From NCBI RefSeq assembly GCF_014269025.2, contig NZ_CP077094.1, positions 2,790,001 through 2,854,000 on the forward strand: a stretch of 64,000 nucleotides of DNA, read 5' to 3'. Position 1 is the first letter of the stretch; each line of letters begins with the position of its first letter. Under the pieces are notes generated by a model. The model was not told the origin of the DNA. It ran no database searches and saw only the letters and a list, made by a program, of their open reading frames with translations. Below are positions 9,154 to 17,873 of this stretch, in pieces. The translations under genes and the position numbers were made by a program. Origin of the DNA: Pseudomonas promysalinigenes (GTDB taxonomy: Bacteria; Pseudomonadota; Gammaproteobacteria; Pseudomonadales; Pseudomonadaceae).

Positions 9154-9201
9154 GCTTATCTCCAGCACGCCGCGCGTCGTGACGCACGGCGCGTGTCAAC
9201 C

Positions 9202-9807
9202 TCAGGCAGATGCCTGACAAGGGAAATGAGGCGTGGCCAGGGCAACGCCCGGGCTAGGTGCGCTCATCCAGATGCTGGGCGGTGACAGCCGCGCTGCGAC
9301 AACCCGTGGCTCATGGTGGTAATAGGAGCCCCAGTTCACCCCCGGATCCTTGACCCGCGTGCTATCGGCAGGGCCTAAGTCATCCAGGCTGTCCACCAGC
9401 GGGGTCAGCAGCTGACGCACCTGATCGGTGGCGGTGAGTACCACCAGGCCGAAATTGCGCAAGGCCAGCGTCTTGATCACATTGTCCAGCAGGTACTTGC
9501 CTGCTCCGCTGCCGCTACGAAACGATGCAAAGGCCCCCACTTCGGCAATGCGAGCGCGGTCCAGCCCATAACGTCGATCCAGGCTTTGATCCAGGTAGTA
9601 CTCACTGAACAGCTTTGCCGAGTCGCCGTAGCTGATGCCGGCACAGGCATAGCCAGGGGCGCCGCCGTTGGAGCCTGTCAGGCAGACGAACAGATCAGGC
9701 TGTGGCTCTGGGGTGGCGCCGTAGTGTTTCAGATAGTGGGCACGCACGGCCTCTTGCAGGCACCGGTAGCCGGGCCGACCTTTGTAGAAATTACGCACGA
9801 TGTACAT
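9202..9807 (-). CDS. Thermostable hemolysin (delta-VPH) family protein
   Basis: This 201-residue protein matches the T_hemolysin family (Pfam PF12261 by my reading), which is related to the GNAT fold despite its name. The central block RIAEVGAFASFRSGSGAGKYLL has the look of an acyl-CoA-binding region, and YYLDQSL with NWGSYYHHEP are also family-like. There is no signal peptide, so a secreted toxin role seems unlikely. It starts 15 nt after the AMP-binding gene in the same operon. I infer that it is an acyl- or aminoacyl-transferring enzyme of the pathway. Confidence 0.75.
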   Translation of the reverse strand: MYIVRNFYKGRPGYRCLQEAVRAHYLKHYGATPEPQPDLFVCLTGSNGGAPGYACAGISYGDSAKLFSEYYLDQSLDRRYGLDRARIAEVGAFASFRSGSGAGKYLLDNVIKTLALRNFGLVVLTATDQVRQLLTPLVDSLDDLGPADSTRVKDPGVNWGSYYHHEPRVVAARLSPPSIWMSAPSPGVALATPHFPCQASA

Positions 9808-9822
9808 GGCGCTCTCTGGTCC

Positions 9823-11304
9823 TCAGGCATACATCTGGTCGATGAAGCGCGCCTCGATTTCAGCGCGTCGCGGCCGCCCCGTGACGGTGTAGAACTGGTC
9901 ACGGAACTGGGCGATGTCGTCGATCACACGAATTTGCCGAACCCTGGCGAAGTCTGCCAGGCGATGCTCCAGGCGCGCCATTTCGTCACGGACGCAGGCA
10001 GTGCCGGCTGTGCTGAGAACGATGGCACAGGGCTCGTCCTTGCCCTCGCCCATGACGATCATGTCGTCCACCAGCGGGCTTTCCTTGTAGACGTTTTCCA
10101 CCCACTCGGGCGAGATATTGCGGGCCGTCGACAGGATGATCACATGCTTCTTGCGGCCGGTGATGTAGAGATAGCCGTCGCGAAATTCTGCGATGTCACC
10201 GGTGTGCAAGTACCCATCGGAGAGATCGCAAGCAGTGTCGTCAGCGTTGTAGTAGCCTGCGCAGAGCGTGGGCGTGCGCACCAGCAGTTCACCGTCGACC
10301 AACTTGGGCTCGATCCCGTCCAGCAGCTTTCCGGCTGAGCCAATGCGCCGCTCGGCGGGCGAGTTGAGCGAGATGATCGATGAGTTTTCGCTAAGCCCAT
10401 AGGCTTCGAACACCTCGACACCGCGGGCATCCAGCGCCTGCAGCACACTGACCGGGATTTTGGCGCCGCCTGTGATGATGTGCGGGCACTGCGCTCCGAA
10501 CAGCTGCTGCACCGAGCACTGCTCAAGCAGCATGTTGGCTTCCTCCAGCAGCTTTGGCGGCAGGTACAGGAAGTTCGGCTGGTTGGGGGCGATCATTTCC
10601 AGGTACTGCCTGGCATTGCCGCTGGCCGCGCCATATTCGGCTACGCCTTTGGGCATTAGCGTCAGCGTGCCGCCGGACAGGATAGGGATGAATACGCCCA
10701 GCACTTGTTCGATCAACAGGCTCATGGGCACGATCGAGAAGTAATGCAGCGGCTGTTGCGGCAGACGCTTCATTACGTTGTCCACCAGCAGGCCGACCGC
10801 CTCGTCACGGATCATCACGCCCTTAGGCTTGGAGGTGGTGCCGGAAGTGTGGATGATCGAAACGATCCCCTCCGGTATGAGCTCATCCTCGGCGCGCCAC
10901 TCATCGCCGATGGCCTGGCCCATCAGTTGATCGGGGATGAAGCATGGCTTGTCCGGCAGGATGCCATGCAAGCGGCCTGCGGTTTGCTCATCACTGACCA
11001 GCACGGCAGTGGCCTTGCCCAGCAGGCTGGCGATCTGATCATCGGAAAATTCGATCGGCACCGGCAGCAACACTGCACCGACTTTCTGAATGGCCAGCAA
11101 CGTGTAGACCCACTCGTAGCACGAGCGCATGGCAATACCGAACACTTTGCGCTCACAGCGGCCTACGCGCCCTTCAAGCGCACTGGCCAAGCGCAGCACG
11201 TCGCGACGCAGCTGGTGCAAGGTGTACTCACGGCCTCCCATCTCACGAATGATCACGCGATCTGGCGATGCCGCCAAATAGTCCTGCATTTTCTTGCTGA
11301 TCAT
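9823..11304 (-). CDS. AMP-binding (adenylate-forming) enzyme with altered C-terminal Lys motif
   Basis: This 493-residue member of the ANL family activates a carboxylate as its adenylate. The phosphate-binding loop SIIHTSGTTSKPKGVM is at about 160, the A5-like FEAYGLSENSS at about 310, and the A7/A8 region YLHTGDIAEFRDGYLYITGR at about 375. At the C-terminus the usual catalytic Lys of TGK is Arg (TGRPRR, codon 9874-9876). No carrier protein is fused or adjacent. Its start overlaps the stop of the oxygenase gene by 4 nt (ATGA), so the two are translationally coupled. Confidence 0.85.
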   Translation of the reverse strand: MISKKMQDYLAASPDRVIIREMGGREYTLHQLRRDVLRLASALEGRVGRCERKVFGIAMRSCYEWVYTLLAIQKVGAVLLPVPIEFSDDQIASLLGKATAVLVSDEQTAGRLHGILPDKPCFIPDQLMGQAIGDEWRAEDELIPEGIVSIIHTSGTTSKPKGVMIRDEAVGLLVDNVMKRLPQQPLHYFSIVPMSLLIEQVLGVFIPILSGGTLTLMPKGVAEYGAASGNARQYLEMIAPNQPNFLYLPPKLLEEANMLLEQCSVQQLFGAQCPHIITGGAKIPVSVLQALDARGVEVFEAYGLSENSSIISLNSPAERRIGSAGKLLDGIEPKLVDGELLVRTPTLCAGYYNADDTACDLSDGYLHTGDIAEFRDGYLYITGRKKHVIILSTARNISPEWVENVYKESPLVDDMIVMGEGKDEPCAIVLSTAGTACVRDEMARLEHRLADFARVRQIRVIDDIAQFRDQFYTVTGRPRRAEIEARFIDQMYA

Positions 11305-12233
11305 TGGCCATTACCCCCGATACGGTAGCTCTGAGCGCCGAAAATACGACGGGAAGTGTCATCCAGACGGCGGCGACCATGCATGACGCGCGTGTTGTCG
11401 ATGACGATGACATCGCCTTTTTGCCAGAAGTGGCTGTAGGTATTGCGCTCGGTCACTTCCTTGATTTCATCCCATATCTCCAGCGCGATAGCTTCGCCAT
11501 CGGCCCAGGTAATACGCGGGGGTTCGTAGTTGACACTGGGGCCGAGCATCGAATTGCAGAACGCCCGGCGCCCGCTGAAGCAGCTGGTTTCCACTGCAGA
11601 TATAATCAGCTCCGATGCAATCAGGTTCTGGTCGATACGGCGGTAAGTTTGCCCTGCCACTTGTTCATTGACCTGTTGCAGATGTTCGTCGGTGATCGCC
11701 TCCAGCGGAAGTTGCAACTCGATACTCAGAAAGCGTTTGACGTTCTGCCACGGAATACGGCGGCGATATCGAATATTGCGTTGCTCGAAAAGTTTGCGGG
11801 TTTTCGCCGAGAGGTCGAACAACACTCGCTCGCCGTCACAGAGTGTGGTTTGCGAGCCGATAGAGGCGGCTTCGAGGCAATAGAACCATTGCAGGTCAGG
11901 GTTGAACGGCAGGTTGCCATTCTCGCGGTGCAGGCCCATCTCGTGCACGCCCGCCTCGATTTCCGCAGTGTTCGCAGTGGCTGCCTTGCGTGCCGGGTCG
12001 AAGGTGACCCGCGATGAGTGGGCGCTGACGAATTCATTAAAGTCTTCGAGGCTATCGGCGAAGTCTCGGTAAATCACAGCACCACTATGGGCCAGGTCTT
12101 CGTACAGGGTCGCACCATTGATGGAATCGCTGATGCGCTGGCCACGATCGACTGCGATTACACATTCGAAACCATAGCAAGGTGTCGGCTGCCTGAAATA
12201 AGGAAACACCAACGGTTGCGCGTGGGCCAACAT
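11301..12233 (-). CDS. TauD/TfdA-type Fe(II)/2-oxoglutarate oxygenase
   Basis: This is a 310-residue putative non-haem iron oxygenase. The metal ligands appear as H-x-E in MGLHRENGNLPF (about residue 120) and a distal His in VIDNTRVMHGRRRL (about 290), with Arg nearby for 2-oxoglutarate. Most TauD relatives have H-x-D, so the Glu is a variant. The ATG at 12233 has AAGGAGG 8 nt upstream. It heads the operon that continues with the AMP-binding, hemolysin-family and MFS genes. It probably hydroxylates or desaturates an amino acid or amino acid derivative; the substrate is unknown. Confidence 0.8.
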   Translation of the reverse strand: MLAHAQPLVFPYFRQPTPCYGFECVIAVDRGQRISDSINGATLYEDLAHSGAVIYRDFADSLEDFNEFVSAHSSRVTFDPARKAATANTAEIEAGVHEMGLHRENGNLPFNPDLQWFYCLEAASIGSQTTLCDGERVLFDLSAKTRKLFEQRNIRYRRRIPWQNVKRFLSIELQLPLEAITDEHLQQVNEQVAGQTYRRIDQNLIASELIISAVETSCFSGRRAFCNSMLGPSVNYEPPRITWADGEAIALEIWDEIKEVTERNTYSHFWQKGDVIVIDNTRVMHGRRRLDDTSRRIFGAQSYRIGGNGQ

Positions 12234-12364
12234 GACTCATTCCTCCTTGAAAGTGTGGGTCAGGTAGAGCGCTGCCTACCCGATGACCAAACGATAAGTG
12301 AAATGAGTACGTCGCTGGTTTTAAGAAATCTAAATGCGCTGTGAAAATTTAAAAGTCTGTTTCA

Positions 12365-13300
12365 TCACTGCGTCAATAACACATCGGCCACTTGCTCGAT
12401 CAACGCACGCAAGCTGCTGAGGTCTTTGCTGTCGCTGCGCTCACGCGCCCAGATCATGTCCAAGGTGAAACTGGGAAAGCCCAGTGGCGGTTGGCAGATC
12501 TTCACCTGCTCAGGAATGCGCAGATGCGGTAATAAACGCGCCGGCAATGCAACGGTAGCAGGCACGGCAGCGAGAATGTTGACGCAAGCCTGGTAACCGT
12601 TGGCGCGCACCAGCACATTGCGCGAGCGCCCGACTTTATCCAACCAGCTGTCGACCATGTTCTTTTCCGAGATCCACGGGGTGGGAAAAACATGGGACGA
12701 AGCGCAGAACTCATCCAGGCTCATGGCGCTGTCGTTGGCCAAGTGGTCAGTGCTGGTCAGGCACACGAAATCATCGTTGAGCACCGCCTGCCACTGCAGC
12801 TCCGGGTGCATCTGGTGATAACCAGGCCCGAAACCGATGGCGACATCGATTTCACCCGAAATCAACCGGTCCACCGGCAGGTCGCGGCTCAGGCGGTCCA
12901 GATGCAGCGACGTGTTGCTCTGAGTCCGAGAAAGCGTTGCCAGCGCCAGAGGCAGAAATGACAGTTCGAAATACTCCGGCGCACACAGCCGCCAGATCTT
13001 GCGTACAGCCTGCGGCGACACCGCGCTGTCGTCTTCGGCACAGCGGTTGACCGACTCGACGACCACGCGCAGGTAGGGCGCGATCTTTTCCGCCTTGGTG
13101 GTGGGCTGCAGCACACCCTGCGAAGAAGAGAACAGCGTGTCGTCAAAGCACCCGCGCAGGCGCTTGAGGCAGTAGCTGACCGTGGGCTGGCTGACATTCA
13201 TCAGCTCGGCAGTGCGCTTGGCGCTACGCAGTTCAAGCAGGTTGAGAAAAACCACGATGTCTTGCAGGTCCAACTGCTTGAGGTAATTGCTGTGAAGCAT
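12365..13300 (-). CDS. LysR-family regulator upstream of the oxygenase operon
   Basis: This 311-residue LysR protein has its helix-turn-helix at about residues 10-65 (AKRTAELMNVSQPTVSYCLKRLR), followed by an effector domain of NodD/LeuO-like character (ISGEIDVAIGFGPGYH). The ATG at 13300 has AGGAGG 7 nt upstream, which decides the start. It lies 24 nt after the MarR gene and 131 bp before the oxygenase gene, all on one strand. Control of the oxygenase operon from that 131-bp AT-rich gap is an inference. Confidence 0.86.
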   Translation of the reverse strand: MLHSNYLKQLDLQDIVVFLNLLELRSAKRTAELMNVSQPTVSYCLKRLRGCFDDTLFSSSQGVLQPTTKAEKIAPYLRVVVESVNRCAEDDSAVSPQAVRKIWRLCAPEYFELSFLPLALATLSRTQSNTSLHLDRLSRDLPVDRLISGEIDVAIGFGPGYHQMHPELQWQAVLNDDFVCLTSTDHLANDSAMSLDEFCASSHVFPTPWISEKNMVDSWLDKVGRSRNVLVRANGYQACVNILAAVPATVALPARLLPHLRIPEQVKICQPPLGFPSFTLDMIWARERSDSKDLSSLRALIEQVADVLLTQ

Positions 13301-13324
13301 GGAAATTCCTCCTGAATTTTCCAC

Positions 13325-13831
13325 TCATGATGTAGGGGGCCCTTCGCCGGGCAGGTGCATGAGCATTTGCTTCAACAGTTGCGCAAACGCCATACGCTGC
13401 TCGGCGCTGAGCGGGGCCAATACAAGCTCCTGAATCTCAGTATGGGTAAGGACGGCCTTCTCGATCAATGCCTTACCTGCCGCGGTCAGCGCCACTTGGA
13501 GGCTACGCTTGTCGTGGCTGGCGGTTACGCGCTCGACCATGCCGGCACTTTCCAGTCGCGCCAGGCGGTTGGTCATCGCTCCGGAAGTGATCAGCAGCGA
13601 GCGATACAGCTCGGTTGGCGTCAGGCGATACGGCGCACCTGCGCGGCGTAGCGTGGCCAAGACATCGAATTCCCCTTCCTTGAAACCGTACTGCGAAAGG
13701 GCCTCTGCACGCATGCGCTCCAAGTGCTTCTGAACGCGCACCATCCGCCCGAAAACTTCCATGGAGGTAACATCTACCGAGGGCATCGCTTGCCCCCACT
13801 GAGCTACCACGAAATCGACATGATCCTCCAT
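13325..13831 (-). CDS. MarR-family regulator
   Basis: This is a 168-residue MarR-type repressor. The winged helix is at about residues 55-115 (LTPTELYRSLLITSGAMTNR and LESAGMVERVTASHDKRSL, the DxR wing). The ATG at 13831 is preceded by GGGGGCG. A GTG at 13858 is possible. It is divergent from an alpha/beta hydrolase gene across a gap with a perfect 12-bp palindrome at 13903-13914, and it lies 24 nt upstream of the LysR gene, so it may be the top regulator of both arms. Confidence 0.88.
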   Translation of the reverse strand: MEDHVDFVVAQWGQAMPSVDVTSMEVFGRMVRVQKHLERMRAEALSQYGFKEGEFDVLATLRRAGAPYRLTPTELYRSLLITSGAMTNRLARLESAGMVERVTASHDKRSLQVALTAAGKALIEKAVLTHTEIQELVLAPLSAEQRMAFAQLLKQMLMHLPGEGPPTS

Positions 13832-13902
13832 AACGCCCCCATACGCGCTGATTGTCACTGTTGAACGTCACACAATCCTGTACCTAACCGCCTTTTAACT
13901 AT

Positions 13903-13914
13903 CTTAACGTTAAG
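13903..13914. promoter_or_regulatory. Palindromic operator for the MarR gene
   Basis: CTTAACGTTAAG is a perfect palindrome, flanked by TAACTAT and TTATCTT which extend partial symmetry. It lies between the divergent MarR and hydrolase genes, 41 bp from the hydrolase start, and resembles known MarR-type sites. Confidence 0.55.
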
Positions 13915-13955
13915 TTATCTTGGCGAGCATGTAGCTGAAGGATCAGGAGATAGTC

Positions 13956-14768
13956 ATGGCGTTTTTCACTCACGAGCGGCACCGGCTTTACTACTACGAC
14001 AGCGGCGCAGGCAGCCCAGTCTTGCTGCTGCATGGCCTGGGCAACAGCGGGCGAGCCTGGATGCCACAAGTCAACGCCTTGCTCAGCCTGGGCCATCGCG
14101 TCATCGTACCCGACCTGCTAGGCCACGGCGCCTCTAGCCAAGCGCCTGAAGGTATCACAGCCCATACGCAGGCATTGCAAATGTTAGCGTTGCTCGATCA
14201 CCTGGGGCTGGCCTGCACCCACCTGATTGGGCTTTCACTGGGTGGCATGGTGGCCCTGGAAATGGCCTGCCTTGCCCCGCAAGCGGTGCAGAAGCTGGTG
14301 GTCGCGGGATCGTTCTTCAGCATGAGCACCGCACACCGTCAGGCGACGCTGGACGAATGGGTCTGTGGCCTACAACGCACTGACGGTTGCCTGAAGCGAT
14401 TCGAGTCGACATGGCCGGCTCTGGTGGGTGCCGGCTTCGCAGCCTCCGCCCGCGGCCAGCGCCTCTATCAGGCCTGGCACGCCCAAGCCGCTCAATTGTC
14501 TGCAGCGAGCCAGATCCACTGGTGCAGTGGCATGAAGCAATTTGACATAGGCCAGGGATTAGCACTTGTTCAAGCGCCGACGCTGGTACTGGCTGCCTCG
14601 GGCGACCTTATCAGCCCGCTTTCTGAAGCCGAGGAAATTACCCGCCGTATCGGCAATGCCCGTCAACTGACCCTGGCGGGGGATGGCCATGTTTTCAACA
14701 TCTCCCATGCCCAAGCGTTCAACCAGGCAATCAGTGAATTCCTGCAGGAGCAAGCTGACCATGCGTGA
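13956..14768 (+). CDS. Alpha/beta hydrolase
   Basis: This 270-residue protein shows HGLGNSGRAW (oxyanion region, about 27), the nucleophile elbow GLSLGG (about 97), an acidic residue in LAASGDLISP (about 210) and the catalytic His in AGDGHVFN (about 240). An esterase, lactonase or C-C hydrolase role is possible. AGGAG lies upstream of the ATG. Its last 8 nt overlap the start of the MFS gene, so the two are coupled. The likely MarR operator lies just upstream. Confidence 0.85.
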   Translation: MAFFTHERHRLYYYDSGAGSPVLLLHGLGNSGRAWMPQVNALLSLGHRVIVPDLLGHGASSQAPEGITAHTQALQMLALLDHLGLACTHLIGLSLGGMVALEMACLAPQAVQKLVVAGSFFSMSTAHRQATLDEWVCGLQRTDGCLKRFESTWPALVGAGFAASARGQRLYQAWHAQAAQLSAASQIHWCSGMKQFDIGQGLALVQAPTLVLAASGDLISPLSEAEEITRRIGNARQLTLAGDGHVFNISHAQAFNQAISEFLQEQADHA

Positions 14769-15927
14769 TCTGCCAAGCAAAGCAGGCGTTGGCTTGCTGG
14801 CCCTGTTGATCGGGCTGAACCTGCGCCCAATCATGGCCGCAATTGGCCCCCTGCTGGGGACACTGCAGCAGGACTTGGGTTTGAGCAATACCCAGGCCGG
14901 CCTGCTGACGACGCTGCCGGTAATGATGATGGGCGTGTTCGCGCTTTCAGGCCCCTGGCTGCTGCGATGGGTTGGCGAAATAAAAGGGGTGGCCATGGGA
15001 ATTCTGCTGATTGCTGTCAGTTGTGCGGCACGCGCGTACGTAGCCTCGGGCCCGGCGCTGATCACCACAGCCGCACTAGGCGGGGTAGGCATCGCGATCA
15101 TTCAGGCGCTGATGCCGGCGTTCATCAAGCGCAGCCACCCCGAAAGTGCAGGCATGCTCATGGGGGTGTTCAGCACAGGGATCATGGGTGGTGCAGCGCT
15201 GGCCGCTGCATTTGCTGCACCGGGTGCGAACCTGTTCGGCTGGCAACTGACCTTGGGCGTGGCGGCATTGCCTGCGTTGCTCGGACTGATCGCTTGGCTG
15301 TGCGCCGCAGGTAGCAATGCTGGCAGCGACAACGAAGCGGGCCTGCCTTACACCAGCGCGCGGCCGTGGCTACTGTTGGCATTTTTCGGTATCGGTACCG
15401 GCGCCTACACCCTGGTGCTGGCCTGGCTGCCACCGTTTTACGTCGAATTGGGCTGGACGCCTGCTGAGGCCGGTTATTTACTGGGCGCTCTGACCCTGAC
15501 GGAAGTCGTTGCAGGCTTGCTGGTATCGGCCCTCATTCACCGCTGCCCCGACCGCAGGCTCCCCCTGACAACGGTGATACTGCTGGTGCTCCTGGGGTTG
15601 GCTTGCCTGATGAGCGCACCCCTTGAGCTGGCGATATTGGCTACCTTGTGCCTAGGGCTTGGCATTGGTGCGCTGTTCCCGCTTTCGCTCATCGTCACCC
15701 TCGACCATGCGCAGTCGCCGTCTCAGGCAGGGGCTTTGCTGGCATTCGTCCAGGGAGGGGGCTACCTGATTGCAGCCACGGTCCCGGTAATGGCTGGCGT
15801 TGTGCGCGACCAGCTCAGCTCCTTGCACTGGGCCTGGGCAGTGATGGTCATCGGTGCCGTGCTGCTATTGGTGTTAACTGCCCGTCTGCGCCCGGCATCC
15901 GCTACGCTATCGCTTGCGGCGCGATGA
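14761..15927 (+). CDS. MFS transporter, CynX/NimT-like
   Basis: This 388-residue transporter has about 12 membrane helices. The N-terminus MRDLPSKAGVGLLALLIGLNLRPIM is typical of the CynX/NimT (cyanate/nitroimidazole) family. The start is the ATG at 14761, inside the end of the hydrolase gene (AGGAG 10 nt upstream). An open frame from 14683 is only read-in from the preceding gene. I infer that it moves a small compound linked to the neighbouring hydrolase. The direction of transport is unknown. Confidence 0.84.
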   Translation: MRDLPSKAGVGLLALLIGLNLRPIMAAIGPLLGTLQQDLGLSNTQAGLLTTLPVMMMGVFALSGPWLLRWVGEIKGVAMGILLIAVSCAARAYVASGPALITTAALGGVGIAIIQALMPAFIKRSHPESAGMLMGVFSTGIMGGAALAAAFAAPGANLFGWQLTLGVAALPALLGLIAWLCAAGSNAGSDNEAGLPYTSARPWLLLAFFGIGTGAYTLVLAWLPPFYVELGWTPAEAGYLLGALTLTEVVAGLLVSALIHRCPDRRLPLTTVILLVLLGLACLMSAPLELAILATLCLGLGIGALFPLSLIVTLDHAQSPSQAGALLAFVQGGGYLIAATVPVMAGVVRDQLSSLHWAWAVMVIGAVLLLVLTARLRPASATLSLAAR

Positions 15928-16025
15928 TTGCGAACACCGATAAGGCTCGACTACGTGGCCGCCAAACAGCGAAAACCTGACAAAACCGTCAATAAATGAA
16001 GGATTTCACAGAAGTTGGCGGTTAA

Positions 16026-16068
16026 TTGAATGACTGGCCAATAATGATGGCCATATGGCATCATTCAA
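16026..16068. promoter_or_regulatory. Nested inverted repeat upstream of the chemoreceptor gene
   Basis: TTGAATGA (16026-16033) and TCATTCAA (16061-16068) enclose two copies of TGGCCA and the palindrome GCCATATGGC (16050-16059). It lies in the 269-bp gap before the chemoreceptor gene. It may be an operator; no regulator is assigned. Confidence 0.35.
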
Positions 16069-16196
16069 ATAAAAACGATCGTTGAGGGTGAGGCACACAT
16101 CTAAATCTGCAGCGCATCCAGAGCCTGGCGCCACCCGGTGACCCGGCCATTGGGTCAAGCTCTTGACGCCTGCCTGCAAACGTCAAGGAGCACTTC

Positions 16197-17822
16197 ATGC
16201 ATTTACGGAATATGCGGATCGGTACTCGCGCTGCTGGTGTATTCGCCTTGTTAGGCCTTCTGGTCCTGATCATGGGCCTGGTCGCTCTCTATGAAACCCG
16301 GCAGATGGACGCCGCCACAGACGAGATACGAATAACCTGGATGCCCGCAGTGGCTGCTTTGGGTGACATCAGCACCAACCTGGGCCGTTCCCGCGCTGTG
16401 ACATTGCGCGCCGCACTGGATGACAGCGCCGCAGAGCGCGAGCGCAATGTCGAGATGCTCAAGGGCATCAACGCGCAACTTCAGTCGGGCCTCAAAGACT
16501 ACCAAGACACCATCATCGACGCCGATGACCGCGCCCTTTTCGACGCTTTCATTACTGCTTACCAGCAGTATTCGGGCCTACAGTCGCAGGTCATGCAAGC
16601 CATCGCCGCCGGCCAAGTCAACGAAGCCAGGCAACAGATCAGCGGCCCTCTGACCCAATATGCCGACACCATGATGAAAGCCTTGAGCGCCCTGCTCAGC
16701 TACAACAGCAAAGGTGCCGAGGACGCATCGCAACGCAGCAGCGATGTGGCCGACCAGGCCTTCACGGCGCTTATCGCCTCGCTGGCGGTGATCATGCTCG
16801 CACTGGCAGGCATCGCCGTAATGCTTACCCGTAGCATCGTGGTACCGCTGGCCGAGGCCGTGACCGTGGCCGAGCGGGTAGCCACGGGCGATCTGACCCA
16901 CGACATAAAGGTGGTTGGCCATGATGAACCCGCCTTGCTGCTAGGCGCCCTGAACCGTATGCAACGCAGCTTGCGCGACACGATCCGCCAGATCGCCGCC
17001 TCCTCTGACCAGTTGGCTTCAGCCTCTGAAGAGCTACACACTGTCACCGAAGACACCAGCCGCGGCCTGCATCAGCAAAGTGCAGAGATCGATCAGGCCG
17101 CCACTGCCGTCAACCAGATGACCGCTGCCGTGGAAGAAGTGGCGAACAATGCAGTGACCACTGCCGACGCCTCCAAAGGCGCCGACCAGAGTACCCGCGA
17201 TGGTCAAGAGCAGGTCAATCAGGCCCTGGCCTCGATCGAGCACCTGGTCAATGACGTGACCGGCACCTCTACCGAGATCGAGCAGCTGGCCAGCAACGCC
17301 AACGAGATTAGCCGGGTGCTGGATGTCATCGGGGCCATCGCTGGGCAGACCAACCTGCTGGCGCTCAACGCGGCGATCGAAGCCGCCCGCGCAGGCGAGG
17401 CAGGCCGAGGCTTTGCAGTGGTGGCGGACGAAGTGCGTGCCCTCGCCCACCGCACCCAGCAGTCCACTGCAGAGATCGAGCAGATGATTGCCGGTATTCA
17501 AAATGGCACTGAGCGTGCGGTATCGGCGATGCACACCAGCCGCGGCCGGGCAAACGGCACGCTGGAAGTGGCGCAAGGTGCTGGTCAAGCGCTGGAAGTG
17601 ATCGCCGAGGCCATCGCTTCGATCAACCAGCGCAACCTGGTGATCGCCAGCGCCTCCGAAGAGCAGGCGCAGGTCGCACGGGAGGTGGATCGCAACCTTG
17701 TGAACATCCGCGACCTGGCGATGCAGACATCGGCGGGGGCCAACCAGACCAGCGCTGCGGCACAGGACCTGTCACGCCTGGCGGTGGACCTGAACACCAT
17801 GGTGGCGCAATTCAAGGTCTGA
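16197..17822 (+). CDS. Methyl-accepting chemotaxis protein, four-helix-bundle sensor
   Basis: This is a 541-residue chemoreceptor. It has an N-terminal membrane helix (about 12-32), a periplasmic 4HB-type ligand domain (about 33-190), a second membrane helix (about 193-213, [19 protein letters not shown]), a HAMP domain (about 215-268) and a long signalling coiled coil. The conserved hairpin tip is [29 protein letters not shown] near residue 385. The ligand is unknown. AAGGAG precedes the ATG at 16197. There is no C-terminal CheR-binding pentapeptide. Confidence 0.93.
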   Translation: MHLRNMRIGTRAAGVFALLGLLVLIMGLVALYETRQMDAATDEIRITWMPAVAALGDISTNLGRSRAVTLRAALDDSAAERERNVEMLKGINAQLQSGLKDYQDTIIDADDRALFDAFITAYQQYSGLQSQVMQAIAAGQVNEARQQISGPLTQYADTMMKALSALLSYNSKGAEDASQRSSDVADQAFTALIASLAVIMLALAGIAVMLTRSIVVPLAEAVTVAERVATGDLTHDIKVVGHDEPALLLGALNRMQRSLRDTIRQIAASSDQLASASEELHTVTEDTSRGLHQQSAEIDQAATAVNQMTAAVEEVANNAVTTADASKGADQSTRDGQEQVNQALASIEHLVNDVTGTSTEIEQLASNANEISRVLDVIGAIAGQTNLLALNAAIEAARAGEAGRGFAVVADEVRALAHRTQQSTAEIEQMIAGIQNGTERAVSAMHTSRGRANGTLEVAQGAGQALEVIAEAIASINQRNLVIASASEEQAQVAREVDRNLVNIRDLAMQTSAGANQTSAAAQDLSRLAVDLNTMVAQFKV

Positions 17823-17829
17823 TCATAAA

Positions 17830-17858
17830 CAGCAAGGGCCGCGTAGCGGCCCTTGCTG
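17830..17858. terminator. Bidirectional terminator hairpin
   Basis: CAGCAAGGGCCGC (17830-17842) and GCGGCCCTTGCTG (17846-17858) make a perfect 13-bp stem with a GTA loop, between the convergent chemoreceptor and permease genes. Confidence 0.7.
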
Positions 17859-17873
17859 GATCTTCATCGCCAA

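Noticed and set aside
9202..9807. Annotating the T_hemolysin-family gene as a secreted toxin
   Set aside because: There is no signal peptide, the gene is inside a biosynthetic-type operon, and the fold is GNAT-like.
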